This document shows positions 8,797-15,949 of a stretch of DNA of 64,000 bases, one piece after another (the stretch's first letter is position 1; each line of letters opens with the position of its first letter). Where the stretch lies: the NCBI RefSeq assembly GCF_001650495.1, contig NZ_LWCS01000029.1, positions 1 through 64,000 of the forward strand, in the 5' to 3' direction. The notes under the pieces are model-generated. The model saw only the letters and a list, made by a program, of their open reading frames with translations. It was not told the DNA's origin and did no database searches. The translations under genes and the position numbers were made by a program. The stretch comes from Mycolicibacterium iranicum (GTDB lineage Bacteria; Actinomycetota; Actinomycetes; Mycobacteriales; Mycobacteriaceae).

Positions 8797-9993
8797 GCCA
8801 GTGATCGCGCGGGCCATCACCAGGCGCTGGATCTCGCTGGTGCCCTCGAAGATGGTGAAGATCTTGGCGTCGCGGTGCATTCGCTCGACGGGGTATTCGC
8901 GCGTGTAGCCATTGCCGCCGAGGATCTGGATGGCCTCGTCGGTGACGTAGACGGCCGTCTCGCTTGCTACCAGCTTGGCCATCGAACCTTCTGCCGACTC
9001 GAACGCCTTGCCGTTGCGGGCCATCCAGCCGGCCCGGTACACGAGCAGACGCGCGGCGTCTATGCGCGCCTTCATGTCGGCCAATTTGAATGCGACCGCC
9101 TGGAATTCGCCGATCTTGCGACCGAACTGCTCGCGCTCGGTGGCATAGTCGCGGGCGTACTCGTAGGCCGCCCGAGCTACGCCGACCGCCATCGCGCCGA
9201 CGGTGGGTCGGGTCCGTTCGAACGTGGCCATCGCCGCTTGGCCCGCGGCCTTCTTGCCGTCGCGGACCTTGGCGATCCTCGCGTCGAACTTCTCCTTGCC
9301 GCCGACGATCAGCCGGCCGGGAATGCGAACCTCGTCGAGCACGACCTCGGCGGTGTGCGAGGCGCGAATTCCGTGCTTGAGAAACTTCTGGCCCTGGCTG
9401 AGACCCTTCGTGCCGGGCGGGATGATGAAGGAGGCCTGTCCGCGGGTGCCGAGCTCGGGGTGCACCGAAGCGACTACGACGTGGACGTTGGCGATGCCGC
9501 CGTTGGTCGCCCACGTCTTCGTCCCGTTGAGCACCCATTCGTCGGTGGCCTCGTCGTAGCGAGCCCGGGTGAGGATTGCGCCGACGTCGGAGCCCGCATT
9601 CGGCTCTGAGGAACAGAAGGCGGCAACCTTGGGGTCTTCGACGGTGCCGAACATCTGGGGCACCCATTCACCGACCTGCTCGGGCGTTCCGTTCGCGGCG
9701 ACCGAGGCGGCCGCCAGGCCGGTGCCGAGGATGGCGAGCGCGATGCCCGCGTCACCCCAGAACATCTCCTCGAACGCAACGATCATGCCGAGCCCGCTCG
9801 GCTCTGCGGCCTGCTCGGCGAAGAACTCCGTGGAGTAGAGGCCGACTTTGGCGGCCTCCTGGATGATCGGCCACGGTGTGGCCTCGCGCTCATCCCACTC
9901 CGCGGCCGCGGGGCGGATGACGTCAGTAGCAAATTCGTGGACCCACTTCTGCACGTCCAACAGGTCTGAGGACAACTCCAGCGAGAATGTCAT
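8782..9993 (-). CDS. Acyl-CoA dehydrogenase
   Basis: A 403-aa flavoprotein that oxidises an acyl-CoA to the 2,3-enoyl-CoA. Domains are an N-terminal helical bundle (about 1-120), a beta-barrel with AFCSSEPNAGSDVGAI and NGTKTWATNGG, and a C-terminal helical domain. The motif FEGTSEIQRLVMARAI near residue 380 has Glu at the usual catalytic-base position. The ATG at 9993 follows a CGGAGTAAGG ribosome site that is half of a 16-bp palindrome, so repressor binding and translation initiation overlap. Chain length of substrate is not determinable. The gene is absent from this position in the M. tuberculosis order as I recall it, so it may be a lineage-specific insertion between pdxT and yebC. Confidence 0.92.
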   Translation of the reverse strand: MTFSLELSSDLLDVQKWVHEFATDVIRPAAAEWDEREATPWPIIQEAAKVGLYSTEFFAEQAAEPSGLGMIVAFEEMFWGDAGIALAILGTGLAAASVAANGTPEQVGEWVPQMFGTVEDPKVAAFCSSEPNAGSDVGAILTRARYDEATDEWVLNGTKTWATNGGIANVHVVVASVHPELGTRGQASFIIPPGTKGLSQGQKFLKHGIRASHTAEVVLDEVRIPGRLIVGGKEKFDARIAKVRDGKKAAGQAAMATFERTRPTVGAMAVGVARAAYEYARDYATEREQFGRKIGEFQAVAFKLADMKARIDAARLLVYRAGWMARNGKAFESAEGSMAKLVASETAVYVTDEAIQILGGNGYTREYPVERMHRDAKIFTIFEGTSEIQRLVMARAITGLPLR

Positions 9994-10367
9994 GATTTGG
10001 TACCTTACTCCGGAGTAAGATAACCGGCTAGAGTGTGTGTCTCAGCTAACAGTGTCGCGCGCCGGTTCAGCATCGGCAGCAACAGTCGCCACCCCGTGTT
10101 GACGGTGCTGGTTCCTCTGCGGGCGTTGCGGAAGTCCATGATCGCGGGGTGTGCCGGGCTCCTGGTCGTCGCTACAGAGCACCGGCCGGACACGATGGCC
10201 CGAGCGGAAGCGACGAGCGTTCGGCACCAGGGAGCTCGGGGCGACGGAGCGCGTGACCCCGAATCTGCAGCGCTACATCGAAGAAGACCTGGGGTGACGG
10301 CCACGTAGACTGGTCAACCGGACTTTGGCTTCGAGCCACACATTGAGCCAGAAGAGGTAGTACCTGC
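9994..10367. other. 374-bp intergenic stretch before yebC
   Basis: Contains the palindrome at 10004-10019 and otherwise no convincing gene. Overlapping short ORFs exist on both strands (10033-10308 plus, 10005-10304 minus) without recognisable domains. A plus-frame tail ending at about 10298 (ATERVTPNLQRYIEEDLG then stop) reads like a protein C-terminus with no upstream partner, which may be decayed coding DNA. AGAGG at about 10352 is the yebC ribosome site. Confidence 0.4.
10004..10019. promoter_or_regulatory. Perfect 16-bp palindrome at the start of the acyl-CoA dehydrogenase
   Basis: CTTACTCCGGAGTAAG is fully self-complementary and lies 11-26 bases upstream of the ATG at 9993. Its size and place fit a dimeric repressor site (TetR or GntR type); no regulator gene lies next to it. 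It also contains the ribosome-binding sequence of the gene. Confidence 0.55.
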
Positions 10368-11123
10368 ATGAGCGGCCATTCCAAGTGGGCCACCACAAAG
10401 CACAAGAAGGCCGTGATCGACGCGCGTCGCGGCAAGAACTTCGCCAAGCTGATCAAGAACATCGAGGTGGCGGCGCGCACCGGCGGCGGTGACCCAGGCG
10501 GTAACCCGACGTTGTACGACGCGATCCAGAAGGCCAAGAAAAACTCGGTGCCCAACGACAACATCGAGCGCGCACGCAAACGCGGCGCGGGTGAAGAAGC
10601 GGGTGGCGCCGACTGGCAGACCATCACGTACGAGGGCTATGGGCCCAACGGCGTGGCCATCCTGGTCGAGTGCTTGACCGACAACCGCAACCGCGCCGCG
10701 GGGGAGGTCCGTGTCGCGATGACCCGCAACGGCGGCAGCATGGCCGACCCGGGATCGGTTTCCTACCTGTTCTCCCGCAAGGGTGTGGTGACGCTGGAGA
10801 AGAACGGTCTCACTGAGGACGACGTGCTGGCCGCGGTCCTCGACGCCGGCGCCGAGGACGTCAACGATCTGGGCGAGAGCTTTGAGGTCATTTCCGAGCC
10901 CACCGATCTCGTCGCCGTGCGGACCGCGCTGCAGGATGCCGGTATCGACTACGAATCGGCGGAAGCCAGCTTCCAGCCGTCGGTGTCGGTCGCCGTCGAC
11001 CTCGAAGGGGCCCGCAAAGTGCTCAAGCTCGTCGACGCGCTGGAGGACAGCGACGACGTGCAGGACGTCTATACAAACGTTGACATCCCCGACGACGTCG
11101 CCGCCCAGCTCGACGAGGACTGA
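10368..11123 (+). CDS. yebC: YebC/PmpR/TACO1-family regulatory protein
   Basis: A 251-aa protein starting MSGHSKWATTKHKKAVIDARRG, the diagnostic N-terminus of the YebC family. Members bind DNA as transcriptional regulators or, in other bacteria and mitochondria, act on ribosomes to help translate proline stretches. The three-domain length and acidic C-terminus are typical. The ATG follows AGAGG. It lies upstream of ruvC, as in many bacteria, but here about 2.4 kb away with a hydrolase/TetR divergon and two small membrane proteins in between. Whether this protein acts on DNA or ribosomes cannot be told from the sequence. The proline-rich SecD in this window would be one candidate for a translation-assist role. 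Confidence 0.95.
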   Translation: MSGHSKWATTKHKKAVIDARRGKNFAKLIKNIEVAARTGGGDPGGNPTLYDAIQKAKKNSVPNDNIERARKRGAGEEAGGADWQTITYEGYGPNGVAILVECLTDNRNRAAGEVRVAMTRNGGSMADPGSVSYLFSRKGVVTLEKNGLTEDDVLAAVLDAGAEDVNDLGESFEVISEPTDLVAVRTALQDAGIDYESAEASFQPSVSVAVDLEGARKVLKLVDALEDSDDVQDVYTNVDIPDDVAAQLDED

Positions 11124-11228
11124 CTGGGCCCGCCCGCACCGGCGAGGTGACCCAAACCGGCCCGATCCACCCGGCGGACGGCATAATCCTGTTCGTCGTG
11201 ACGGGTGATCAGGAGAGCGGCCGACCGC

Positions 11229-11552
11229 ATGGAGAAGGTGACAGATCCCGACGGGGTTTCGTGGCGAGTCCGTCGGTGGTGGTGGAAGACCGTGCCGTGG
11301 GAGACCGGGTTCGCGACCCTCGACGCGCTCATCTTCCTGATCGTGTTGCCGTTCATGGTGCTGTGGCCGTTCTGGCTGGCGTCCAAATGGTTCGGCGCAT
11401 CCTGGACGATTCTCGTCGAGCGTGACGGCACGCAGGTCAGTCGTGAGCATGTGCGTGGCTGGGGCAAGTCGGGTCAGCGGGTGCGGGAGTTGGCCCAGCA
11501 GGCGCAGGACGGCACGCTGAAGCGAACCTTGGGCCTCACCGAGCAGCAGTGA
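11229..11552 (+). CDS. Small conserved membrane protein, 107 aa (paralogue A)
   Basis: A 107-aa protein with one hydrophobic segment at about residues 33-53 ending in WPFWLASKW. The ATG at 11229 is chosen because it aligns with the paralogue at 13131-13454. Both are 107 residues, with TDPxGVxW at the N-terminus, WPFWL-x-K in the membrane segment and a C-terminal VRGWxxSGxRxxEL motif. The charged tail is probably cytoplasmic. Function is unknown. Its 3' end overlaps the convergent hydrolase gene by 17 bp. Confidence 0.75.
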   Translation: MEKVTDPDGVSWRVRRWWWKTVPWETGFATLDALIFLIVLPFMVLWPFWLASKWFGASWTILVERDGTQVSREHVRGWGKSGQRVRELAQQAQDGTLKRTLGLTEQQ

Positions 11553-12381
11553 CAGCGAGGAACTGCCCGATCGCCTGCGCCGTCTGAACCGGCTGATCGA
11601 GCATGACCAGAACGTAGGCGTCGTCGATCGTCTGCAGGCGACCCCGTGGCAGCAATTCGGCCAGCCGCCGTCCGTGATCGGCGGGCATCACCGGGTTGTC
11701 GGTCCACAGGACCAGCGCCGGCCTGTCGAAATCCGCGAGACGTTCGGTGGATTTGACGAGATCGTCGCCGCGGAACTTGGTGCGACAGTACTTGACCAGA
11801 TCACGCCGCACCGCCTTGTCGGACAGGGCCGCGTCCACCCACCGGTCGATGATCTCCTGTGGCACAGGCTTTTTCGCCATCATGCCGAACATCAACCGCT
11901 GTCGGCGCAGCCAGCCGATCTTGAGCTGGCGCATGGCCAGCCACACGGTGCCGGGCGTCCGGCTGGCCAGCCACGCGACCTTCCCGGGTAACCCCGGCGG
12001 GAAGTTGTCGAACGCCTCCGACGGGCAGATCACAAGCCGGGAGACCCGCTGGTCGCGATTCATGTCGGTCAGGAAGATCGGGCCGCCCCAATCTGTGACC
12101 ACGAGCGTGACGTCGGTCAGCTCCAGCGCGTCGAGAAAGTCGGCGACGATGCCGATCATCCCGGGCAGCGTCAGGTCGGCGTCCTCGTGCATCGCGGTGT
12201 GGTGCCCGCCCATCGGCAGCACCGGCAGCAAATAGCGGAAACCCGCAGGGAGGTGGGGGAGGGCCAGGTCCCACTGGGAATCGTTCATCAGCAGGCCGTG
12301 GAGCAGGACGACTGGTGGCCCGTCGGGGTCGCCCTCTTCGCGATATTCGAGAGTTCCCGCTGTGACCTGCACCGTGTGCAT
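11536..12381 (-). CDS. Alpha/beta hydrolase, Asp-nucleophile type, without a recognisable catalytic His
   Basis: A 281-aa alpha/beta hydrolase. The oxyanion strand is VVLLHGLL (about 24-31). The nucleophile elbow is VVTDWGG with D97, the haloalkane-dehalogenase/epoxide-hydrolase type rather than serine. The last-strand region, where GHFxxxDxP is expected, reads IDDAYVLVMLDQP and has no His, so the triad seems incomplete. Start ATG 12381 is preceded by GGAGG. It is divergently transcribed from a TetR gene across a 62-bp gap holding a double palindrome, so it is the probable target of that regulator. It may be a binding protein or an enzyme with altered chemistry. Confidence 0.82.
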   Translation of the reverse strand: MHTVQVTAGTLEYREEGDPDGPPVVLLHGLLMNDSQWDLALPHLPAGFRYLLPVLPMGGHHTAMHEDADLTLPGMIGIVADFLDALELTDVTLVVTDWGGPIFLTDMNRDQRVSRLVICPSEAFDNFPPGLPGKVAWLASRTPGTVWLAMRQLKIGWLRRQRLMFGMMAKKPVPQEIIDRWVDAALSDKAVRRDLVKYCRTKFRGDDLVKSTERLADFDRPALVLWTDNPVMPADHGRRLAELLPRGRLQTIDDAYVLVMLDQPVQTAQAIGQFLAVTAAR

Positions 12382-12391
12382 GGTTCCTCCA

Positions 12392-12423
12392 CTAGAACGA
12401 ACATTCTAGAACGTATGCTCTAG
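12392..12423. promoter_or_regulatory. Two overlapping palindromes: probable TetR operator
   Basis: CTAGAAcgaacaTTCTAG at 12392-12409 is a perfect 6-bp-arm inverted repeat. A second unit at 12406-12423, CTAGAAcgtatgCTCTAG, matches at five of six arm positions. The two share CTAG, and their centres are 14 bp apart. The pair lies between the divergent hydrolase and TetR genes and fits two TetR dimers binding in tandem. Confidence 0.7.
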
Positions 12424-12443
12424 CCTGACACGAGGAGGCGGTG

Positions 12444-13058
12444 ATGGCAAGGTCCACCAAAGAGTCGATATTGACCGCAGCCGCGGAGCTGATGCGGCAC
12501 AGGGGTTACGCCGGTGTGGCCATGAAGGACATCGCCGAGGCGTCGGGGGCGCCGATCGGATCTCTGTACCACCACTTCCGGGGCGGCAAGGTCGAGATCG
12601 CGCGCCAGGCGCTGATCAACGCCGGTCATGCCTACGGTCTGCTGATCCCCGCCATCGTCGACGGCTATGACGACCTCGGGGCGGCCGTGGAGGGAGTGTT
12701 CACGCAGGCCGCCGACGACATGACCCAGACCGGCTTCGCGAACATGTGCCCGGTTGCCAGTGTCGCGGGGGAGATCTCGGACACCGTCGAGGAGTTGCGC
12801 ACCGCGACCCGCGATATCTTCACGGCCTGGGTTGAAGGCGGCACGGCGTACTTCGTGTCGCGGGGGCTCGACGAGACATTGGGCCGGCAGGTCACTCTGG
12901 CGATCGTGGGCGCGCTGGAGGGAGCCTTTCTGCTCGCCAGGGCGTTGCGCGACGCCGAGCCGCTCCTGGCCGCGGGCCGGACGATGGCGCCCCAGTACCG
13001 TGGCATCGAGTTGACCCCGCGGCATGTCAGCGGTGCAGCGCATTCGATATCGACCTGA
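12444..13058 (+). CDS. TetR/AcrR-family transcriptional repressor
   Basis: A 204-aa regulator. The helix-turn-helix lies at about residues 25-45 (GVAMKDIAEASGAPIGSLYHHF), followed by a ligand-binding helical domain. The ATG at 12444 is five bases after GAGGAGG; the GTG three bases earlier is too close to that site. It is divergent from the Asp-nucleophile hydrolase, with the double palindrome between them, so it probably represses itself and that gene. The overall layout resembles AcrR/LmrA-YxaF-like regulators. The ligand is unknown. Confidence 0.92.
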   Translation: MARSTKESILTAAAELMRHRGYAGVAMKDIAEASGAPIGSLYHHFRGGKVEIARQALINAGHAYGLLIPAIVDGYDDLGAAVEGVFTQAADDMTQTGFANMCPVASVAGEISDTVEELRTATRDIFTAWVEGGTAYFVSRGLDETLGRQVTLAIVGALEGAFLLARALRDAEPLLAAGRTMAPQYRGIELTPRHVSGAAHSIST

Positions 13059-13130
13059 CCTGCTCTGTTCGTCGCGTCCCTGCGGTGTCATTGCCCGGTC
13101 AAACCGGCTGTTGGCCCCTATGCTTCGCGC

Positions 13131-13454
13131 ATGCCAGTCCTCACGGATCCCTCGGGCGTGCAGTGGTCGGTGCACCGCAAGCTGTGGCCGTTCCCGTCGC
13201 TGGAGACGCTGCTCGACAACTTCGACTTCTTCGGCTGGGTGATCGGTCTCGTCCTGCTGCTGCCGTTCGTGCTGGTGTGGCCGTTCTGGCTGTTGACCAA
13301 ATTTCTGGGCGGGCGGTGGGTGATCGTTGTGCAGCGCAACCACCAAGAGGTCGAGCGTGAGCTCGTGCGAGGCTGGCGCCGCTCCGGCGGCCGCATGGCC
13401 GAGCTGATGCTCCAGTTGTCCCAGGGTTGGCGCTCCGGGCATTACGCCATCTGA
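13131..13454 (+). CDS. Small conserved membrane protein, 107 aa (paralogue B)
   Basis: A 107-aa protein with a hydrophobic segment at about residues 34-57 (FFGWVIGLVLLLPFVLVWPFWLLTK), clearly related to the protein at 11229-11552 (same length, TDPxGVxW, WPFWL, VRGWxxSGxR). TATGCT at 13119-13124 ends six bases before the ATG, and no ribosome site is visible, so a leaderless transcript is likely. The two copies bracket the hydrolase/TetR divergon. Function is unknown. Confidence 0.75.
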   Translation: MPVLTDPSGVQWSVHRKLWPFPSLETLLDNFDFFGWVIGLVLLLPFVLVWPFWLLTKFLGGRWVIVVQRNHQEVERELVRGWRRSGGRMAELMLQLSQGWRSGHYAI

Positions 13455-13497
13455 CGCGTGTCCCTGCCGGGCGGCGTCGCCCCGGACGGCTAAGCTC

Positions 13498-13513
13498 TCG
13501 AACAAATGTTCTC
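13498..13513. promoter_or_regulatory. LexA (SOS) box upstream of ruvC
   Basis: TCGAACaaatGTTCTC matches the mycobacterial SOS box TCGAACnnnnGTTCGA except in the last two bases. It lies 18 bases upstream of the ruvC start. LexA control of ruvC is established in M. tuberculosis. Confidence 0.82.
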
Positions 13514-13530
13514 TTCGAGGAGGAGCTGGC

Positions 13531-14121
13531 GTGCGGGTGATGGGAGTCGACCCGGGTCTGACCCGGTGTGGGCTGTCGGTCATTGAGAGTGGGCGCGGCC
13601 GTCAGGTCATCGCCCTCGATGTCGACGTCGTGCGCACCCCCTCCGATCATCCGCTGGCCCATCGACTCCTCGCGATCAGCGATGCCGTCGAACACTGGCT
13701 CGACACCCACCGGCCCGACGTGATCGCGATCGAGCGGGTGTTCTCCAACCAGAACGCCAACACCGCCATGGGCACCGCGCAGGCCGGCGGGGTGATCGCG
13801 CTGGCCGCCGCCCGTCGCGACATCGACGTGCACTTCCACACGCCGAGTGAGGTCAAGGCCGCAGTTACCGGAAACGGTCGCGCCGACAAGACTCAGGTGA
13901 CCGAGATGGTCACGAGAATTCTTGCACTGCAACAGAAGCCGACACCTGCCGACGCGGCCGACGCGCTGGCTCTTGCGATCTGTCACTGCTGGCGGGCGCC
14001 GATGATCTCGCGCATGGCCGCTGCCGAGGAGATGGCGGCCGAACAGCGCCGCAAGTACAAGGCGACGCTGAAGGCCGCGGCGGGAGCGAAGGCGGGGCAG
14101 ATGTCGAAGAGCGCACGATGA
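13531..14121 (+). CDS. ruvC: Holliday junction resolvase RuvC
   Basis: A 196-aa RNase H-fold endonuclease that cuts Holliday junctions symmetrically during recombinational repair. The four acidic catalytic residues are all present: D7 (GVDPG), E68 (AIERVF), D141 and D144 (DAADALALAI). The GTG at 13531 follows GAGGAGGAG. Its stop overlaps the ruvA ATG (ATGA, 14118-14121). It is first gene of the ruvCAB operon, under the LexA box at 13498-13513. The C-terminus carries a Lys/Ala-rich tail after residue 165. Confidence 0.97.
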   Translation: MRVMGVDPGLTRCGLSVIESGRGRQVIALDVDVVRTPSDHPLAHRLLAISDAVEHWLDTHRPDVIAIERVFSNQNANTAMGTAQAGGVIALAAARRDIDVHFHTPSEVKAAVTGNGRADKTQVTEMVTRILALQQKPTPADAADALALAICHCWRAPMISRMAAAEEMAAEQRRKYKATLKAAAGAKAGQMSKSAR

Positions 14122-14705
14122 TCGCGTCGGTGCGAGGGGAGGTGCTCGACATCGCGCTCGATCACGTCGTGATCGAGGCGGCGGGCGTCGGCTACAAGGT
14201 GATGGCGACGCCGTCGACGCTGGCGACGCTGCGTCGGGGCACCGAGGCCCGATTGATCACCGCCATGATCGTGCGCGAGGATTCGCAGACCCTGTATGGA
14301 TTCGCCGACGCCGACGCCCGCGACCTCTTCCTGATCCTGCTCGGGGTGTCCGGGATCGGGCCGAGCATCGCCCTCGGCGCGCTGGCGATGTACGACGGTC
14401 CCGCGCTGCGGCAGGCCATCGGTGACGGGGACGTCACTGCGCTGACCCGAATACCCAAGGTGGGCAAGAAGACTGCGGAACTGCTTGTCCTGACCTTGCG
14501 TGACAAGGTCGGGACGCCGAGCTCTTCGAGCATGGCTTCGGCGGGCGGCCACGGCATCCGGGGCCCCGTCGTGGAGGCACTCGTGGGACTGGGCTTCGCG
14601 GTCAAACAGGCCGAGGAGGCGACCGACAAGGTGCTTGCCAACGACCCGGAGGCGACGACGTCGAGTGCGTTGCGGGCGGCATTGTCGATGCTGGGGAAGA
14701 AGTAG
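14118..14705 (+). CDS. ruvA: Holliday junction DNA helicase subunit RuvA
   Basis: A 195-aa protein that binds the four-way junction as a tetramer and loads RuvB. It has an N-terminal OB-fold (about 1-65) and a central region with two helix-hairpin-helix motifs (LLGVSGIGPSIALGAL and LTRIPKVGKKTAELLVL). A flexible Ser/Gly linker leads to a C-terminal RuvB-binding domain (about 150-195, VVEALVGLGF...AEEATDKVLAN). It is translationally coupled to ruvC by ATGA and followed by ruvB after three bases. Confidence 0.97.
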   Translation: MIASVRGEVLDIALDHVVIEAAGVGYKVMATPSTLATLRRGTEARLITAMIVREDSQTLYGFADADARDLFLILLGVSGIGPSIALGALAMYDGPALRQAIGDGDVTALTRIPKVGKKTAELLVLTLRDKVGTPSSSSMASAGGHGIRGPVVEALVGLGFAVKQAEEATDKVLANDPEATTSSALRAALSMLGKK

Positions 14706-14708
14706 CGC

Positions 14709-15776
14709 GTGGGCAGGTTCTCAGAAGACGCGGCAGACGACGCCGACGAGCGCGAGCTGTCACCGGCTCTGACTGTCGGCGAGGGCGACATCGACGCGAG
14801 CCTGCGCCCGCGGTCACTTGGGGAGTTCATCGGCCAGCCCCGCGTGCGGGAACAGCTCCAGCTCGTTCTCGAAGGCGCCAAGAACCGCGGCGGTACCCCC
14901 GACCACATCCTGCTGTCCGGGCCACCCGGGCTGGGCAAGACGTCGCTGGCCATGATCATCGCCGCCGAGCTCGGGACATCGCTGCGCGTCACCTCCGGGC
15001 CCGCGCTCGAGCGCGCAGGCGACCTGGCCGCGATGCTGTCGAACCTCGTCGAACACGACGTGCTGTTCATCGACGAGATCCACCGCATCGCCCGGCCCGC
15101 CGAGGAGATGCTGTATCTGGCCATGGAGGACTTCCGGGTCGACGTGGTCGTGGGTAAAGGCCCTGGGGCGACGTCGATTCCGTTGGAGGTCGCGCCGTTC
15201 ACGCTCGTCGGCGCCACCACCCGCTCCGGCGCGTTGACCGGACCTCTGCGCGACCGCTTCGGCTTCACCGCCCACATGGACTTCTACGAACCCGTCGAGC
15301 TGGAGCGGGTGTTGGCCCGCTCGGCCGGCATTCTCGGCATCGAACTCGGCGCCGAGGCCGGCGCGGAGATCGCGCGCCGGTCCCGCGGCACACCGCGTAT
15401 CGCCAACCGGTTGTTGCGCCGTGTCCGTGACTACGCCGAGGTGCGCGCCGACGGTGTCATCACCCGCGACATCGCCAAGTATGCGCTGGAGGTGTACGAC
15501 GTCGACGAGCTCGGGCTCGACCGGCTGGACCGTGCGGTGCTCTCTGCATTGACGCGCAGTTTCGGTGGCGGACCGGTGGGGGTGTCGACGCTCGCGGTGG
15601 CCGTCGGCGAGGAGGCGACGACCGTCGAGGAGGTCTGCGAGCCGTTCCTCGTGCGCGCCGGGATGATCGCGCGCACGCCGCGCGGCCGGGTCGCCACCGC
15701 ACAGGCGTGGACGCATCTTGGAATGACCCCGCCGGCCGGTGCCGGGGGTCTCGGCCAGGTCGGCTTGTTCGACTGA
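14709..15776 (+). CDS. ruvB: Holliday junction branch-migration ATPase RuvB
   Basis: A 355-aa AAA+ motor that pumps DNA through the RuvA-held junction. Walker A is GPPGLGKT at 71-78; Walker B is LFIDEIHR near 119-126. Sensor 1 lies in VGATTRSG. A RuvB C-terminal winged-helix domain begins after ARRSRGTPRIANRLLRRVRDYAEV, and the tail carries the GRVATAQAWTHLG element. The start is GTG at 14709. An approximately 15-residue acidic N-terminal extension precedes the conserved core. Confidence 0.97.
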   Translation: MGRFSEDAADDADERELSPALTVGEGDIDASLRPRSLGEFIGQPRVREQLQLVLEGAKNRGGTPDHILLSGPPGLGKTSLAMIIAAELGTSLRVTSGPALERAGDLAAMLSNLVEHDVLFIDEIHRIARPAEEMLYLAMEDFRVDVVVGKGPGATSIPLEVAPFTLVGATTRSGALTGPLRDRFGFTAHMDFYEPVELERVLARSAGILGIELGAEAGAEIARRSRGTPRIANRLLRRVRDYAEVRADGVITRDIAKYALEVYDVDELGLDRLDRAVLSALTRSFGGGPVGVSTLAVAVGEEATTVEEVCEPFLVRAGMIARTPRGRVATAQAWTHLGMTPPAGAGGLGQVGLFD

Positions 15777-15949
15777 CACAGACGAGGACACACGCTGACG
15801 GCCAGCTTCGTCGTGGCGATGCCGGCTGCCGCGGCGGTCCTGATGGCTTCCGCCTGTGACAACGCTCGCGCACCGCCGTCACCCAAGGCCTGCTGCCGCT
15901 GATCGCGATAGCGCTGCTCGTGGTGTCCTCGGCCCTGTAGCGTCACACC
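15777..15949 (+). pseudogene. Possible decayed small membrane-protein gene
   Basis: Between ruvB and the next gene, one frame gives LTASFVVAMPAAAAVLMASAC from about 15796. Another frame, from about 15880, gives AVTQGLLPLIAIALLVVSSAL followed by a stop at 15940. Two hydrophobic stretches in different frames suggest a frameshifted gene for a two-segment membrane protein. The evidence is composition only. Confidence 0.25.

Noticed and set aside
10005..10308. Opposed short ORFs (99 and 91 codons) before yebC
   Set aside because: No recognisable domain on either strand and poor ribosome sites; kept only as a note on possible decayed coding DNA.
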